This document shows, one piece after another, positions 33,716-42,865 of a stretch of DNA of 64,000 bases. Every line of letters begins with the position of its first letter. Position 1 is the first letter of the stretch. Under the pieces are notes generated by a model, which did not search any database, was not told the DNA's origin, and saw only the letters and a list, made by a program, of their open reading frames with translations. The DNA is from Cystobacter fuscus DSM 2262 (GTDB lineage: Bacteria; Myxococcota; Myxococcia; Myxococcales; Myxococcaceae): positions 62,001 to 126,000 of the forward strand of contig NZ_ANAH02000024.1 in the NCBI RefSeq assembly GCF_000335475.2. The letters run 5' to 3'. The position numbers were made by a program, and so were the translations under genes.

Positions 33716-35137
33716 CTAGAGGAGCCCCCGCGCAAGCTCAAGCGTCACCCCACGCCATGTGGCCCAGAGCTCCTCCCCGGGAGGCTCGGGAGACGAGGCG
33801 GGCGAAAGCCGAGGCACCGGCTGGGAGACGTCGAGCAGCGACAGGCCCACCTGGGACGGAGCGGGAGGTACCTCCCGGCCCCCCAGGAGGAGCACGTCCG
33901 TGCGGGCCCGCTTCGCGTCCACCACGGCCTGGGTGAGGACCGACTCCATGCGGTCCGCCACCGTGACCTCGGCGTGACCTCGCGCGAGCCACTCGCGCAG
34001 CAGCAGCTCGCACAGGCCCCGCTCCGCCTCCAGCCCCTCGCCCACCACCACCACCCGGAAGCGCAGCTCCTCCTCCCCCAGCCACACCGAGAGCCGCCGC
34101 ACCAGGCTCAGCACCAGCCCCAGCACCAGCACGCCCCGCTGCCAGCGCAGCCCCGCGTCCTTGACGCGTGCCTCCGTCAGCCCCGGCAGCAGCGCGAACG
34201 TCACCCGCCTCCGCCGCCGCACGACGAGGCTCTCGTCCCGCGTGTAGTAGAGCAGCTCGCCCTCCACGTAGCGCATGTCGAACAAGTCCAGCCCCGCGTC
34301 GTCCTCCATGTAGACGAGCTCCGAGGTGACCAGGTTCTCCAGGCTCCCCACGTTGGACACCGAGGAGAAGCCTCCCTGGGGAAACGCCGCGTCGTCCTCC
34401 AGGTGAGAGGGCGTCTGACCCGAGGCGGGCTTCCGGGGCCGCGCTCGCGTGGGCAGGGCCTCGGCGAGCGCCTCCGCCGCCTCCACCGCCTGCTCCAGCG
34501 CCAGCCGCCGCGCCCGGCCCTGGAGCCGCTCCAGGTTCTCCAGGGTGAAGACCTCCGCGTCGCCCAACAGCGCCCGCGCCCGCCGGGCCGCCCCGCCCAG
34601 GGCCTCGTAGGCCTCGGCCAGCCGCTCCACCTCCGCGCCCCGCTCGCGCAGCGCCGCGTGGCCCGTCTGGAGCAGTTCGGCGGGAGGATGTTCGAGCACC
34701 CGCCGCGCCAGCCCGGGATTCACCGCCGCGCCCCCCGTGAACCCGAGCCGCGTGAGCACCCGGGCCACCAGGAAGGCCACACCGCGGGGCCGCAGCTCCG
34801 CCGGCATGCGGGCCAGCGCGTTCACCACCGCCTCCAGGTGCGGCTCGGCGGCCAGCCGCGCGAGCAGGTGGTCCTCATAGGCGCGCACCGCGGCCCGCAG
34901 GGAGGGCTCGGTGTCCGGCACCGGCCGCGAGGACTCGAGCGGCGCGCCCAGGGCCAGCCTCCCGAGGTCCACCACCACCCCCAGGGGAGGCAGCGCCGGA
35001 AGCTCGGCGTGGGTCGCAAACAGCCAGGGCACGGCTTGCGCCACGGCCTCGGGGGACGTGCCCTCCAGCCGCGCGAGGCACAGCCCCGCGCACAGCCACC
35101 GCTCCGCCTCCTCGGGTCCACGTGGCTCCGTCGTCAT
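33716..35137 (-). CDS. vWA-like protein of an FtsH-vWA-MoxR ternary system
   Basis: 473 residues. The N-terminal two thirds are helical and Ala/Leu/Glu-rich with no named motif. Residues about 305-420 look like a von Willebrand A domain: strand RVTFALL, an amphipathic helix RGVLVLGLVLSLVRRLS, strand LRFRVVVVGEG, and later DVLLLGGRE. The MIDAS DxSxS is replaced by LPGLTEA, so metal binding is probably lost. The ATG at 35137 overlaps the MoxR stop (ATGA). In MoxR-vWA pairs the ATPase remodels or is steered by the vWA partner. The call depends largely on its place beside MoxR; the fold assignment is inferred. Confidence 0.6.
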   Translation of the reverse strand: MTTEPRGPEEAERWLCAGLCLARLEGTSPEAVAQAVPWLFATHAELPALPPLGVVVDLGRLALGAPLESSRPVPDTEPSLRAAVRAYEDHLLARLAAEPHLEAVVNALARMPAELRPRGVAFLVARVLTRLGFTGGAAVNPGLARRVLEHPPAELLQTGHAALRERGAEVERLAEAYEALGGAARRARALLGDAEVFTLENLERLQGRARRLALEQAVEAAEALAEALPTRARPRKPASGQTPSHLEDDAAFPQGGFSSVSNVGSLENLVTSELVYMEDDAGLDLFDMRYVEGELLYYTRDESLVVRRRRRVTFALLPGLTEARVKDAGLRWQRGVLVLGLVLSLVRRLSVWLGEEELRFRVVVVGEGLEAERGLCELLLREWLARGHAEVTVADRMESVLTQAVVDAKRARTDVLLLGGREVPPAPSQVGLSLLDVSQPVPRLSPASSPEPPGEELWATWRGVTLELARGLL

Positions 35138-36189
35138 GTCAGCCCGAGCAGCCGCGGCACCTTCTCCTCCAGCAGGTCGATCTCCTCGCGCGTCTCTCCC
35201 AGGAAGGAGAGCAGCACCAGATCCTCCCGCTCGACGGCGCCCCCATGGAAGATCCACGCCCGCGTGCGCAACAGCCGGTAGAGCTTCACCAGCTTGCGAT
35301 CACTGATGAAGACACCGTCCTCGCGGGTGAGCGTCTGCACCACGCGGCGGAACTCACGCAGCAGCTCGTCCCGGAAGAACAGCTCCCGGTCGCGCAGCTC
35401 GCGCCCCTCCGGCCCCGGCTCGCGCCGGCTCATCACCAGCGTCAGGTAGCGGTGCGCCTTGAGGAAGTCCTCCAGCGTGGCGTGGCCCTCCGCCCAGGGC
35501 TTCTGGTTCAGCTCGCGCTGCGTCTGCGACTCCAGGCCCGAGTCGAGGAGCTCGAGGAAGTAGCGGTCCTGCACCGAGCGGCACGCCGCCTTCAGGCAGA
35601 AGCGATCCTTGAGCGCCCCCAGCTCCGCGTGCTCGGGCAGCTCGTTGGTGGCCGCGAAGAGCACCTTGAGCCGCACCGGCTGGGGCGCGCCATCCTGGTA
35701 GAACTTGCGCTCGTTGATGACCGTGAGCAGCGCGTTGAGGATGGCCGAGCTGGCCTTGAACACCTCGTCCAGGAAGACGAGCCGCGCCGTGGGCAGCTTG
35801 CCCCGCTCGCGCCGCATGTAGCGGCCCTGCCGCAGGAGGTTGATGTCGATGGGGCCCAGCACCTCCGAGGGCTCGGTGAAGCGCGTGAGCAGGTACTCGA
35901 AGTAGTCCTCGTCCCCGATGCGCAGCGCGTCCTTGAACTTGAGCACCAGCTCGGACTTGGCCGTGCCCGGTGGACCCACCAGCAGCAGGGGCTCCTGCGC
36001 CACCGCCGCCACCGTCATCAGATCCACCAGCGTCTGCTTGCCCACGAAGTGCCGCCCCAGCGAGAGCCGGAAGCGGTTGATGCGCTCGCGCAACGCCTGC
36101 GACTCGCGCGAGAGCGCCTCGTGGGACAACTCGGCGATGGGGTCGACGGCGCTCCGGCCGTCCGCGGGCTCCCGGGTGGGAACGCTCAT
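35134..36189 (-). CDS. MoxR/RavA-type AAA ATPase
   Basis: 351 residues. Walker A GPPGTAKS at 72-79, Walker B LVFLDE at 137-142, and sensor-1 region FAATNELPE are those of the MoxR family. FVGKQTLVDLMTVAAVAQEPLLLVGPP resembles the RavA-like subgroup. GGAGGAG lies eight bases before the ATG at 36189. Both ends overlap neighbours by ATGA, so it is translated in series with the large protein upstream and the vWA-like protein downstream. It is a cytoplasmic ATP-driven chaperone-like motor, expected to act with the vWA partner. Confidence 0.92.
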   Translation of the reverse strand: MSVPTREPADGRSAVDPIAELSHEALSRESQALRERINRFRLSLGRHFVGKQTLVDLMTVAAVAQEPLLLVGPPGTAKSELVLKFKDALRIGDEDYFEYLLTRFTEPSEVLGPIDINLLRQGRYMRRERGKLPTARLVFLDEVFKASSAILNALLTVINERKFYQDGAPQPVRLKVLFAATNELPEHAELGALKDRFCLKAACRSVQDRYFLELLDSGLESQTQRELNQKPWAEGHATLEDFLKAHRYLTLVMSRREPGPEGRELRDRELFFRDELLREFRRVVQTLTREDGVFISDRKLVKLYRLLRTRAWIFHGGAVEREDLVLLSFLGETREEIDLLEEKVPRLLGLT

Positions 36190-39100
36190 GGATGCTCCTC
36201 CAGCTCCCGGTGGATGCGGCGCCGCACCAGGAATTCGTCCTCGTCCAGCCAACGCCGGGTGCGCTCACCCGACCCCTGCCCCACCCCCACGTGCCCCAGC
36301 ACCAGCACGTCCGCGAACTCCACCACGGACAGGCAGAAGTGGCTGTTGGTGTTGTAGCTGTCCGTCACCCCGGGGAGCTGCTCGGACAGCCGCTCCAGCG
36401 CCGGCAGGGCCACGTCCACCGGGGCCTGGGACAGCGCCCCCGCGAGCCCCCGCGCCAGGGTGAGCCGCTCGGGCAGGGGCCCCTCGAAGTGGGCCAGGGT
36501 GGTGAAGGCGCGATCGAACACGGCGCTGGCCTCCGGCAGGTGTCCGAGCAGCGCGAGCCCCGCGGCGATGCCGAGCTGGGTGGACAGGGGCACCTTCTCC
36601 GGACGGGCGAGCAGTTGCTGGCCCGGCTCGAGCAGCCCGGTGGCCTCGCGGATCAGCCCCAGGCGGCGCAGGTCGCGCAGGGACGCGCCGAGGATGCCAT
36701 GGCCCCAGGCCGCCGCCCCGGGAGGGAGCCCCACCAGCAGGGCACGCAGCCGTGCCACCAGAGCCTTGACGTGATCCTCCCGGCCGAAGTGTCCCGCCAC
36801 CGTGAGGGCATCCCCCAGCAGCAGGGCGTGGGCCTCGTCGGGCAGGCCTTCCATGGAGGGCACGAGCCGGGTCAACAGCGGCAGGGCGCGGGCCGGAGGC
36901 AGCCGCGGAAGGGTGTCGAGCAGACCTTCCAACAGCCGCTGGCGCTCGGGAGCCGGCGTGAGCAGGGAGAGCGCCCGGGCGGCGAGCTGTTCCACCGCCG
37001 TGGCGAGCCGCTCCACGTCCTTCTCCTCGCGCAGGACGGCGAACTCCTCGCCTCGCGGATCCCGCTCGCCCCGTCCGAAGGAGCGCGCCGGATCCAACCG
37101 CTCGCTCGGCTCGAGAATCGTGGAGGCCTGCCGGAGCCGGTCCACCTTGTACCGGTGGAAGCTGCCCAGGGCATGGAGCTCGGTGGCCAGCTCGTGGGGA
37201 AGCGGTGTCTCGGAGGGCAGGCCCTCGAGCGCCTGCGCCACCCGCGCCGCATAGGCCCGGCCGAGGTAGCCATGCACGGGGTCCTTCCCCTCCAGGCCGG
37301 AGGTGGCGCTCGCCATCAGTTCCCGCGCCCGGTCCGCGTGCCCGAGCCGCGCGAGCCCCCAGGCGAAGACGAAGCGCACATAGGACCAGGTGAGGGCGAC
37401 GGGGGCCTCGAGGGCGGAGCGGTGGCGGGGCGTGCGCTCGAAGCGATCCAGCAGCGCGTCGAGCTGGGCGCGCAGCCGGAAGGCATGGGCCGCGTCCACG
37501 TTCGCGCGCAGGAAGGTGGGCACGTCCCGCGCCCGCGAGAGGCCCCGGTGCAACAGGGCGAGGACGCGGTCTCCCGCCTGAGCCAGTCCGAGCGCATCGC
37601 CCCCGGAGAGCCGCGCCAGCGCGGCGCGGGTGAGCCAGAGCGAGCGCACGTCGAGCGCTCCATCGTGCCGATCCAGCCAGCGCTGCACCGCGGGAACGTC
37701 GAGCGGCTCGCCGGAGCCATGAAACACCCGCAGCACGTGACTCGCGAGGGCGCGGACATCCGCGTCGGAGGGCGCGGCGAGGGCCAGCCGCTCGGTGGGC
37801 GAGGCCCCTTGCGACGTGGCCTCCGACCAGCGAGCCGCGAGGGACGCCGCCTCGGAGCCCGAGGTCTCCCACAGGGCTCGGCTCCAGCACAGGCTCGCGT
37901 CGCGCTCGCGTCCGAGCAGGCCGTTGAGCTCCGCCATGCGCACCCACGAGGGCAGGCGCTCGGGCGCGTCCGCCGGGGACTCCAGCGCGAGGAAGTCCAT
38001 CTCCCGCGTGGTGAGTTCCCGCTCGACCTCGCTCGTCCGCGCGGGCGTGAGGGGCACCAGACGCATGGGTGGGGGCCGTGGCGCCTCCACCCGGGGAATC
38101 CGTGGCGCGGCGATGGGCTCGGAGGCGGGCGCGGCGACGGGACGGCGGCGGGAGGAGCGACGCTCGGGCTCCTCCTCCTTCTCCGACGGCGAGGACTCTT
38201 CACGCGGCCCGGTGTCCGTGGCCTCGAAGGCCGCGAAGTCGAATGTGGCGCCACGCACCCAGGGCTCCAGCGCCACGGCGCCGGTATCGAGGACGTACTC
38301 CACCCACTCGTCGAGCGGCTGGAAGGCGCGCTCCGGGAGGCGCTCGGCGCGGAAGGCCCCCTGCCCCGTGGGGTGCAGCCAGGTGACGGTGTCCGCGTCG
38401 GGCGTGAGCAGGGCGCGCAGCCGGTCCCCGCGCAGGGGCGGCTCCAGCAGCGCGTCGCAGGGAAGGTAGAGGGTGGGGAGCTGGGGCAAGGGAGCGTAGG
38501 CCGTCCCGGACAGTCCGAGCTCCGGGGGCTTCTCCCGTCCCGGCCGGGCGCGGAGGACGACGTGGGGTGCCTCGGGAGGGCCCGAGACGGCGAAGCGCAG
38601 CTGCGCGAGCAGCGCCTCCGGCAGCGAGTGCACGAGGGACTCGACCTGGGCCACGGCGTTCTCGCGCAGCACCCAGAGGCTGGCGGGCTCCACGCGCGCG
38701 GCCTGGTGGAGCCGCAGGGGCACGGAGAGACGTCCGGGCACGGGGCGAGGCACCCAGTCCTCCACGGGCTGGGGCAGCGCGAGGTCCACGAGCTGGTACA
38801 GGTCCAGCCAGGGCCCGTCCGGCGCGGACATCCAGCTCCCCTCCCCCGGCAGCAGCAGCAGCGTCCCCGGAGGAGCCCGGAGCGCGCGGGCCAGCGGATG
38901 GGTATGGCCCAGCTCCATCCACACCCCATTCAGACCGGCGGTGACGGGCACGAAGGCGCGCAGTCCCGCGATGCGATCGATGGCGCGCGTGAGGGTGAAG
39001 TACGGCGGAGCAACGGCCCGCAGGAGCGCCCGGCGCTCGGAGCCACTTCCGGCGAGGCACAGCTCCTGTCTGTCACACCCGAGCCGCAGCATCTCTCCGG

Positions 39101-39428
39101 CCAGGGGCAGCAGCTCGCGCTCGTGCGCGGCCAGGAAGAGCACCGGACCGGTGGGCACGTCCAGCCCGGGCATCCGCCGGACCGGGAGCAGCTCCGCCCA
39201 GCAGCTCACGGCCGCGCCCTCTCCGAGGGCTTGCTCGTCGAGGCGGATGCCGAGTTCCCCGAGCGCCTTCACCTGCGAGCGGGCCAGGGGCGCCTCGGGC
39301 GTGACGAGGAGTCCTCCCGTCCCGGTGCGGTGGACGCGCGCCCGAGCCACCTGGACCTCGGTGGGAACGAGGCCCGAGGTCAGCGCGAGCCGCAGGACTT
39401 CCTCGGTGGGGAAGACGAGCGTGGGCAT
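36186..39428 (-). CDS. Large two-part protein of the FtsH-vWA-MoxR ternary system
   Basis: 1080 residues. The N-terminal part (about 1-405) is mixed alpha/beta with no family motif I can name. A charged low-complexity linker (about 408-450, Glu/Arg/Ser-rich) follows, and then a long helical repeat region (450-1080) with TPR-like spacing (for example ERLPSWVRMAELNGLLGRER, AGLALLGHLPEASAVFDRAF). No catalytic motif was seen. Its start overlaps the small upstream peptide by one base (TGATG) and its end overlaps moxR. Probably a scaffold or target-recognition subunit specific to this system class. Confidence 0.65.
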   Translation of the reverse strand: MPTLVFPTEEVLRLALTSGLVPTEVQVARARVHRTGTGGLLVTPEAPLARSQVKALGELGIRLDEQALGEGAAVSCWAELLPVRRMPGLDVPTGPVLFLAAHERELLPLAGEMLRLGCDRQELCLAGSGSERRALLRAVAPPYFTLTRAIDRIAGLRAFVPVTAGLNGVWMELGHTHPLARALRAPPGTLLLLPGEGSWMSAPDGPWLDLYQLVDLALPQPVEDWVPRPVPGRLSVPLRLHQAARVEPASLWVLRENAVAQVESLVHSLPEALLAQLRFAVSGPPEAPHVVLRARPGREKPPELGLSGTAYAPLPQLPTLYLPCDALLEPPLRGDRLRALLTPDADTVTWLHPTGQGAFRAERLPERAFQPLDEWVEYVLDTGAVALEPWVRGATFDFAAFEATDTGPREESSPSEKEEEPERRSSRRRPVAAPASEPIAAPRIPRVEAPRPPPMRLVPLTPARTSEVERELTTREMDFLALESPADAPERLPSWVRMAELNGLLGRERDASLCWSRALWETSGSEAASLAARWSEATSQGASPTERLALAAPSDADVRALASHVLRVFHGSGEPLDVPAVQRWLDRHDGALDVRSLWLTRAALARLSGGDALGLAQAGDRVLALLHRGLSRARDVPTFLRANVDAAHAFRLRAQLDALLDRFERTPRHRSALEAPVALTWSYVRFVFAWGLARLGHADRARELMASATSGLEGKDPVHGYLGRAYAARVAQALEGLPSETPLPHELATELHALGSFHRYKVDRLRQASTILEPSERLDPARSFGRGERDPRGEEFAVLREEKDVERLATAVEQLAARALSLLTPAPERQRLLEGLLDTLPRLPPARALPLLTRLVPSMEGLPDEAHALLLGDALTVAGHFGREDHVKALVARLRALLVGLPPGAAAWGHGILGASLRDLRRLGLIREATGLLEPGQQLLARPEKVPLSTQLGIAAGLALLGHLPEASAVFDRAFTTLAHFEGPLPERLTLARGLAGALSQAPVDVALPALERLSEQLPGVTDSYNTNSHFCLSVVEFADVLVLGHVGVGQGSGERTRRWLDEDEFLVRRRIHRELEEHP

Positions 39429-39694
39429 CAGGCCTTCCGCGCGACGCGTCCGGAGACGTCCTCGGAGGCCGGGGCCTGCTCGCCGCTCGTACTCGCGGGC
39501 GTCTCGCGCTCGACGACGATGCGCCCCACCTCGGAGGCCTTCAGCGCGCCGCCCGCGATGAGCTTGTCCACCAGGCGGCGATGCTCCTCCTCGTGCTCCA
39601 TGGGCAGGGCATCGGCATCGCTCTCGTACTTGACGAGGATGTCCTTCTTGCCCGTGGTGGGATCGATCTGGAGACGCAGGGTGAGGCTAGCCAC
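39428..39694 (-). CDS. Small FtsH-associated peptide of the ternary system
   Basis: 88 residues from a GTG at 39694 that overlaps the end of the FtsH-like gene by 8 bases. An N-terminal beta hairpin (LTLRLQIDPTTGKKDILVKY) is followed by an acidic helix (PMEHEEEHRRLVDKLIAGG) and a flexible tail. No enzyme motif. Its fixed position between the FtsH-like protease and the large protein, with overlaps on both sides, suggests a dedicated adaptor or substrate of the protease. Confidence 0.65.
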   Translation of the reverse strand: MASLTLRLQIDPTTGKKDILVKYESDADALPMEHEEEHRRLVDKLIAGGALKASEVGRIVVERETPASTSGEQAPASEDVSGRVARKA

Positions 39695-41804
39695 GAGGGG
39701 GCTCCTTGGGCGCCGCGGAGGGCATCAGGTGGGCGAAGGCCTCGCGGTCGAGCACCTTGCGCTCGAGCAACAGATCGCGCAGCGCGAGGAGGCGGTCGCG
39801 CTCGCGTTGAAGGATGTCCCGGGCCCGCTTCCGCTGGGAATCGAGCAGGTGCCGCACCTGGGCGTCGAGCTGCTCGAGCGTGGCATTGGAGAGCGGGAGC
39901 GAGGGCTCTCGCGGATCGTGAGGGGCGAAGCGCTGCACCGCGAGCGCGTCGCCCTCGCCCATGCCGAACTCCTGCACGAGCGCGCGGGCGATCTCCGTGG
40001 CCTGCTCCAGGTCCTGCGCGCTGCCGATGGAGATGTCCTCCAGGAGGAGCGCCTCGGCCTCGCGGCCACCGAAGAGCACGCAGAGGTTGTCGAGCAACTG
40101 GCCCCGGGTGACGACGTAGCGGTGGGCCCGGTCCGCGTACTGCACGAAGCCGAGCGAGCCGGCGAGGTCACCCCGGATGGAGATGCGATCGATGGACGGA
40201 GCGTGGGGACAGTGCAGCGCGCAGAGGGCATGGCCAGCCTCGTGGGTGGCCACCACCTTCTCCTCGGCGGCGGTGAGCTCGGGCCGATCGAGGTACTCGG
40301 TGAGGGCGCGCTCCACGTCGAGCGGCTCGATGGGCCCCAGGTGGCCCTCGCGCAGCCGTCGCCGCGCCAGCGCCCGGCACAGCGCCTGGAGGTGATCGCC
40401 GGAGTAGCGCGAGCCGGTGCCCTCCACCAGATCCCCCGTGCGCTTGACGGCGTACTCCATGGCCCGCTCGGACAGGCCCAGGCCGAGCTTGCGGTCATAG
40501 ATGGAGAGGATGGCACGCCGGTCCGTGCTGTTGGGATAGGGAATGCACAACTGGAACTCGAAGCGGCCGGGGCGCAGGAGCGCGGGATCCAGCGACTCGA
40601 CGAAGTTGGTGGTGCCCACCACGAAGACGAGCTCCTCCTTGCGAAAGCCGTCCATCTCCGTGAGGAGCTGGTTCACCATGGAGTGCTCCACCCCCGAGCC
40701 CGTGTACGTGCCGCGCGCCGAGGCGAACGAGTCCAGCTCGTCGAAGATGATGATGCTGGGGGCGGCCTGGCGGGCGCGCACGAAGATCTGCCGGAGGTTC
40801 TCCTCGCTCTCGCCCACCCAGCGGCTCTTGAGCTCGGGGCCGCTCACCACGGTGACGGCCGCGCCGAGCGCCGAGGCCATCGCCTTGGCGAAGAGCGTCT
40901 TGCCCGTGCCGGGAGGGCCCCAGAAGATCATCCCGCGCGGCAGCAGCGACTCCACCTGCTTGACCTGCTCGGCGTCCCCGAGCGCCTCCTTGTGGGACAG
41001 CACGTCCAGCAGCTCGCGCTGGAGCCGCTCCTTCACCTTGGCGTAGCCACCAATGGCTCCGTACAGGTCCAGGTCCGGCACGCTGAGCGAACCGGACAGG
41101 GTGGCGGTGCGCAGCTGCGTGTACGCGGGACGAGGATCGGCGGGGTAGTCCTCTCCGGTGATGGCCCCGAGCAGGCGCCGCAGGCGGACGGCATTCACGC
41201 CGGACACGTGCTTGTAGAGCGCGTAGGGCTGAAGTCCCCGGCCGAACTTCCGGCTCTCGCGCTGGGTGACGAGGTAGCGCAGCCGCTCGCGGCTCACGCC
41301 CAGGATGCTCTCGCGGTGGGGGAAGAGGTTCTCGATGACACGCGGCAATGGGAAGGAGGGATCCTTGAAGCCCACCCACACCATCTCCGGGTTCTCGTAG
41401 AGCAGGGGGATGACCTCGCGCGCCTCGGTGGTGAGCCCTCCGCTGCTGGTGGTGAGCAGATCCAGGTGGGGCAACACCACGATGCGCTCGCGCACGGCGC
41501 CGCGCACCGCATCGCGCAACTGGGCGATGAGCGTGGACATGAGGCTCGGCGCCGGCATGCCCGGAGGAGGCTCCTGGGCGGCGCGGCCATCCAGGTAGAG
41601 GAACTGCTTGCCCTCGCGCTTGAGCCGATCGCGCAGGCACTTGTAGAAGAAGGGTGTCAGCTCCTTGTCGGCCTCGACCATGACGGGAAGGCCCCGCTGC
41701 AACGCCTCGCACACGCGGCCCAGCTCCGCGGGGTAGGCCGCCTCCACCGCCGCGAAGGGGGACAGCTCGACGGGCAACTCCTGCTCGGGGATGAGGGCGC
41801 TCAC
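39687..41804 (-). CDS. Soluble FtsH-like AAA protease of the ternary system
   Basis: 705 residues. A divergent N-terminal domain (about 1-235, ATPase-like but without Walker motifs) precedes a canonical AAA module: Walker A GPPGTGKT at 296-303, Walker B IIIFDELDS at 351-359, arginine fingers in LLRPGRFE. An M41 peptidase domain follows, with HEAGH at 521-525 and the third zinc ligand Asp598 (GSAQDLEQAT). No membrane helices are seen, unlike housekeeping FtsH, so it should be cytoplasmic. The GTG start overlaps the upstream stop (GTGA). It is a complete-looking ATP-dependent zinc protease embedded in a MoxR/vWA operon. Confidence 0.92.
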   Translation of the reverse strand: MSALIPEQELPVELSPFAAVEAAYPAELGRVCEALQRGLPVMVEADKELTPFFYKCLRDRLKREGKQFLYLDGRAAQEPPPGMPAPSLMSTLIAQLRDAVRGAVRERIVVLPHLDLLTTSSGGLTTEAREVIPLLYENPEMVWVGFKDPSFPLPRVIENLFPHRESILGVSRERLRYLVTQRESRKFGRGLQPYALYKHVSGVNAVRLRRLLGAITGEDYPADPRPAYTQLRTATLSGSLSVPDLDLYGAIGGYAKVKERLQRELLDVLSHKEALGDAEQVKQVESLLPRGMIFWGPPGTGKTLFAKAMASALGAAVTVVSGPELKSRWVGESEENLRQIFVRARQAAPSIIIFDELDSFASARGTYTGSGVEHSMVNQLLTEMDGFRKEELVFVVGTTNFVESLDPALLRPGRFEFQLCIPYPNSTDRRAILSIYDRKLGLGLSERAMEYAVKRTGDLVEGTGSRYSGDHLQALCRALARRRLREGHLGPIEPLDVERALTEYLDRPELTAAEEKVVATHEAGHALCALHCPHAPSIDRISIRGDLAGSLGFVQYADRAHRYVVTRGQLLDNLCVLFGGREAEALLLEDISIGSAQDLEQATEIARALVQEFGMGEGDALAVQRFAPHDPREPSLPLSNATLEQLDAQVRHLLDSQRKRARDILQRERDRLLALRDLLLERKVLDREAFAHLMPSAAPKEPPRG

Positions 41805-42367
41805 AGACGGACCTTGATGGTGAGCGAGCCGGTGGCGGGATCCTCGCTGATCTCCTCCACCGTGCCGAGCTGCCGCGCCCGGACCTTGAGGGCCTCGGCC
41901 GTCACCTTGTTGGTGACGGAGTCCAGCTCCTGCTTCAGATCGCGCAGCCGGGACTCCAGACGGCGGGTGAGGTCCTCGCGCAGGGACTCCCGGGCGACGC
42001 TGGCCCGGTCCTCCAGCCGCGCGCGGGCCTGTTCCCGGGCCTGCTCCTGGGCCTGCTCCTTCTCATCCTCCCGGGCGTAGCTGCGCTGCGCCGTGGCCTG
42101 GAGTTCCACGGCCCGCTCGTCGGCGAGCGTGACGCTCACGTCCCCGGTCTGCACGTCGATGGCCAGCCGGACACCATCGGCCTCGGTGCGCAGGGCGACG
42201 GGGCCCTCGCGCGTGAAGCCGCGGCGCGCCAGCTCCTCGGCGAGCAGTCCCCCCAGTTCCTCCTGGGAGAGGATGGGCAGCAGCTCGAGCTTGGAGCAGA
42301 CACCATCCTCGGCCTGCACCACGCGGTTGAGGGACTCGGAAACGGAGATGCGGTAGGCGCGGCTCAT
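41801..42367 (-). CDS. Coiled-coil protein of the ternary system
   Basis: 188 residues. The N-terminal part (about 1-85) has short beta strands and ends in TGDVSVTLADERAVELQ. A strongly charged coiled coil (about 88-160, Glu/Gln/Arg-rich) and a short C-terminal strand pair (TGSLTIKVRL) follow. AAGGGTGAG precedes the ATG. The gene is six bases after the membrane protein and overlaps the FtsH-like gene (GTGA). No named family was recognised. Probably an oligomerising partner of the protease. Confidence 0.65.
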   Translation of the reverse strand: MSRAYRISVSESLNRVVQAEDGVCSKLELLPILSQEELGGLLAEELARRGFTREGPVALRTEADGVRLAIDVQTGDVSVTLADERAVELQATAQRSYAREDEKEQAQEQAREQARARLEDRASVARESLREDLTRRLESRLRDLKQELDSVTNKVTAEALKVRARQLGTVEEISEDPATGSLTIKVRL

Positions 42368-42373
42368 CGGTAC

Positions 42374-42865
42374 TCACCCTTCGAACACAGGATAGCCTCG
42401 GAGATGGAGCACCCAACAGAGCACGAGGAAGGCCAGCAAGGGCACATCCAGGCACAGCAACCGTCGGAGGGAGGGGCCGAAACGCACCGTGTGCCCCAGG
42501 GCTACCAGGAACAAGAGCCCGAGCAAAGCACCGGTGAAGAACGGATGCAGGGTGGTGCGATAGGACGAGAGGCCCGACTCGTCCCGATCCCGGATGAAGG
42601 CATGGGGCTCGAGCCAGCCCATCACCCCGGCGCCCACCACGATGAGCCAGCCGAGTGACAGCACGAGGAACTGGAGGGCGCGAGGCGCCAGGAGCCGTGG
42701 CAGAAAGCCCGCGGCCACCAGCCCCACGCAACACGACACGAGCAGCAGCGCCTGCGCCTCCAACCCTCCGAGCGGTCCCCAGGAGATGCCCAGCAGGGAG
42801 ACCAGGGCCACGCCCACGACATAGCCCAGCGCGCCCAGCCAGGGCCTGAGCCGCGAGCCTGTCAT
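42374..42865 (-). CDS. Small integral membrane protein in the ternary operon
   Basis: 163 residues with four or five predicted membrane helices (ALGYVVGVALVSLLGI, ALLLVSCCVGLVAAGFLP, LQFLVLSLGWLIVVGAGVMGW, FFTGALLGLLFLVALGH, DVPLLAFLVLCWVLHL). The start ATG overlaps the upstream stop (ATGA). No motif was recognised. Since the FtsH-like enzyme lacks membrane anchors, this protein could tether the complex to the inner membrane or be its membrane target (inference). Confidence 0.7.
   Translation of the reverse strand: MTGSRLRPWLGALGYVVGVALVSLLGISWGPLGGLEAQALLLVSCCVGLVAAGFLPRLLAPRALQFLVLSLGWLIVVGAGVMGWLEPHAFIRDRDESGLSSYRTTLHPFFTGALLGLLFLVALGHTVRFGPSLRRLLCLDVPLLAFLVLCWVLHLRGYPVFEG

Noticed and set aside
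30404-35281. A forward open frame of about 1600 codons across the STM401x genes
   Set aside because: It runs antisense to well-supported genes with clear motifs; long antisense frames are a by-product of GC-rich third positions. Its composition (His/Arg/Gln-rich) is not protein-like.
36192-42080. A forward open frame of about 1960 codons antisense to the ternary operon
   Set aside because: Same GC artefact; no domain, start signal or plausible composition, whereas the reverse strand has Walker, HEAGH and overlapping starts.
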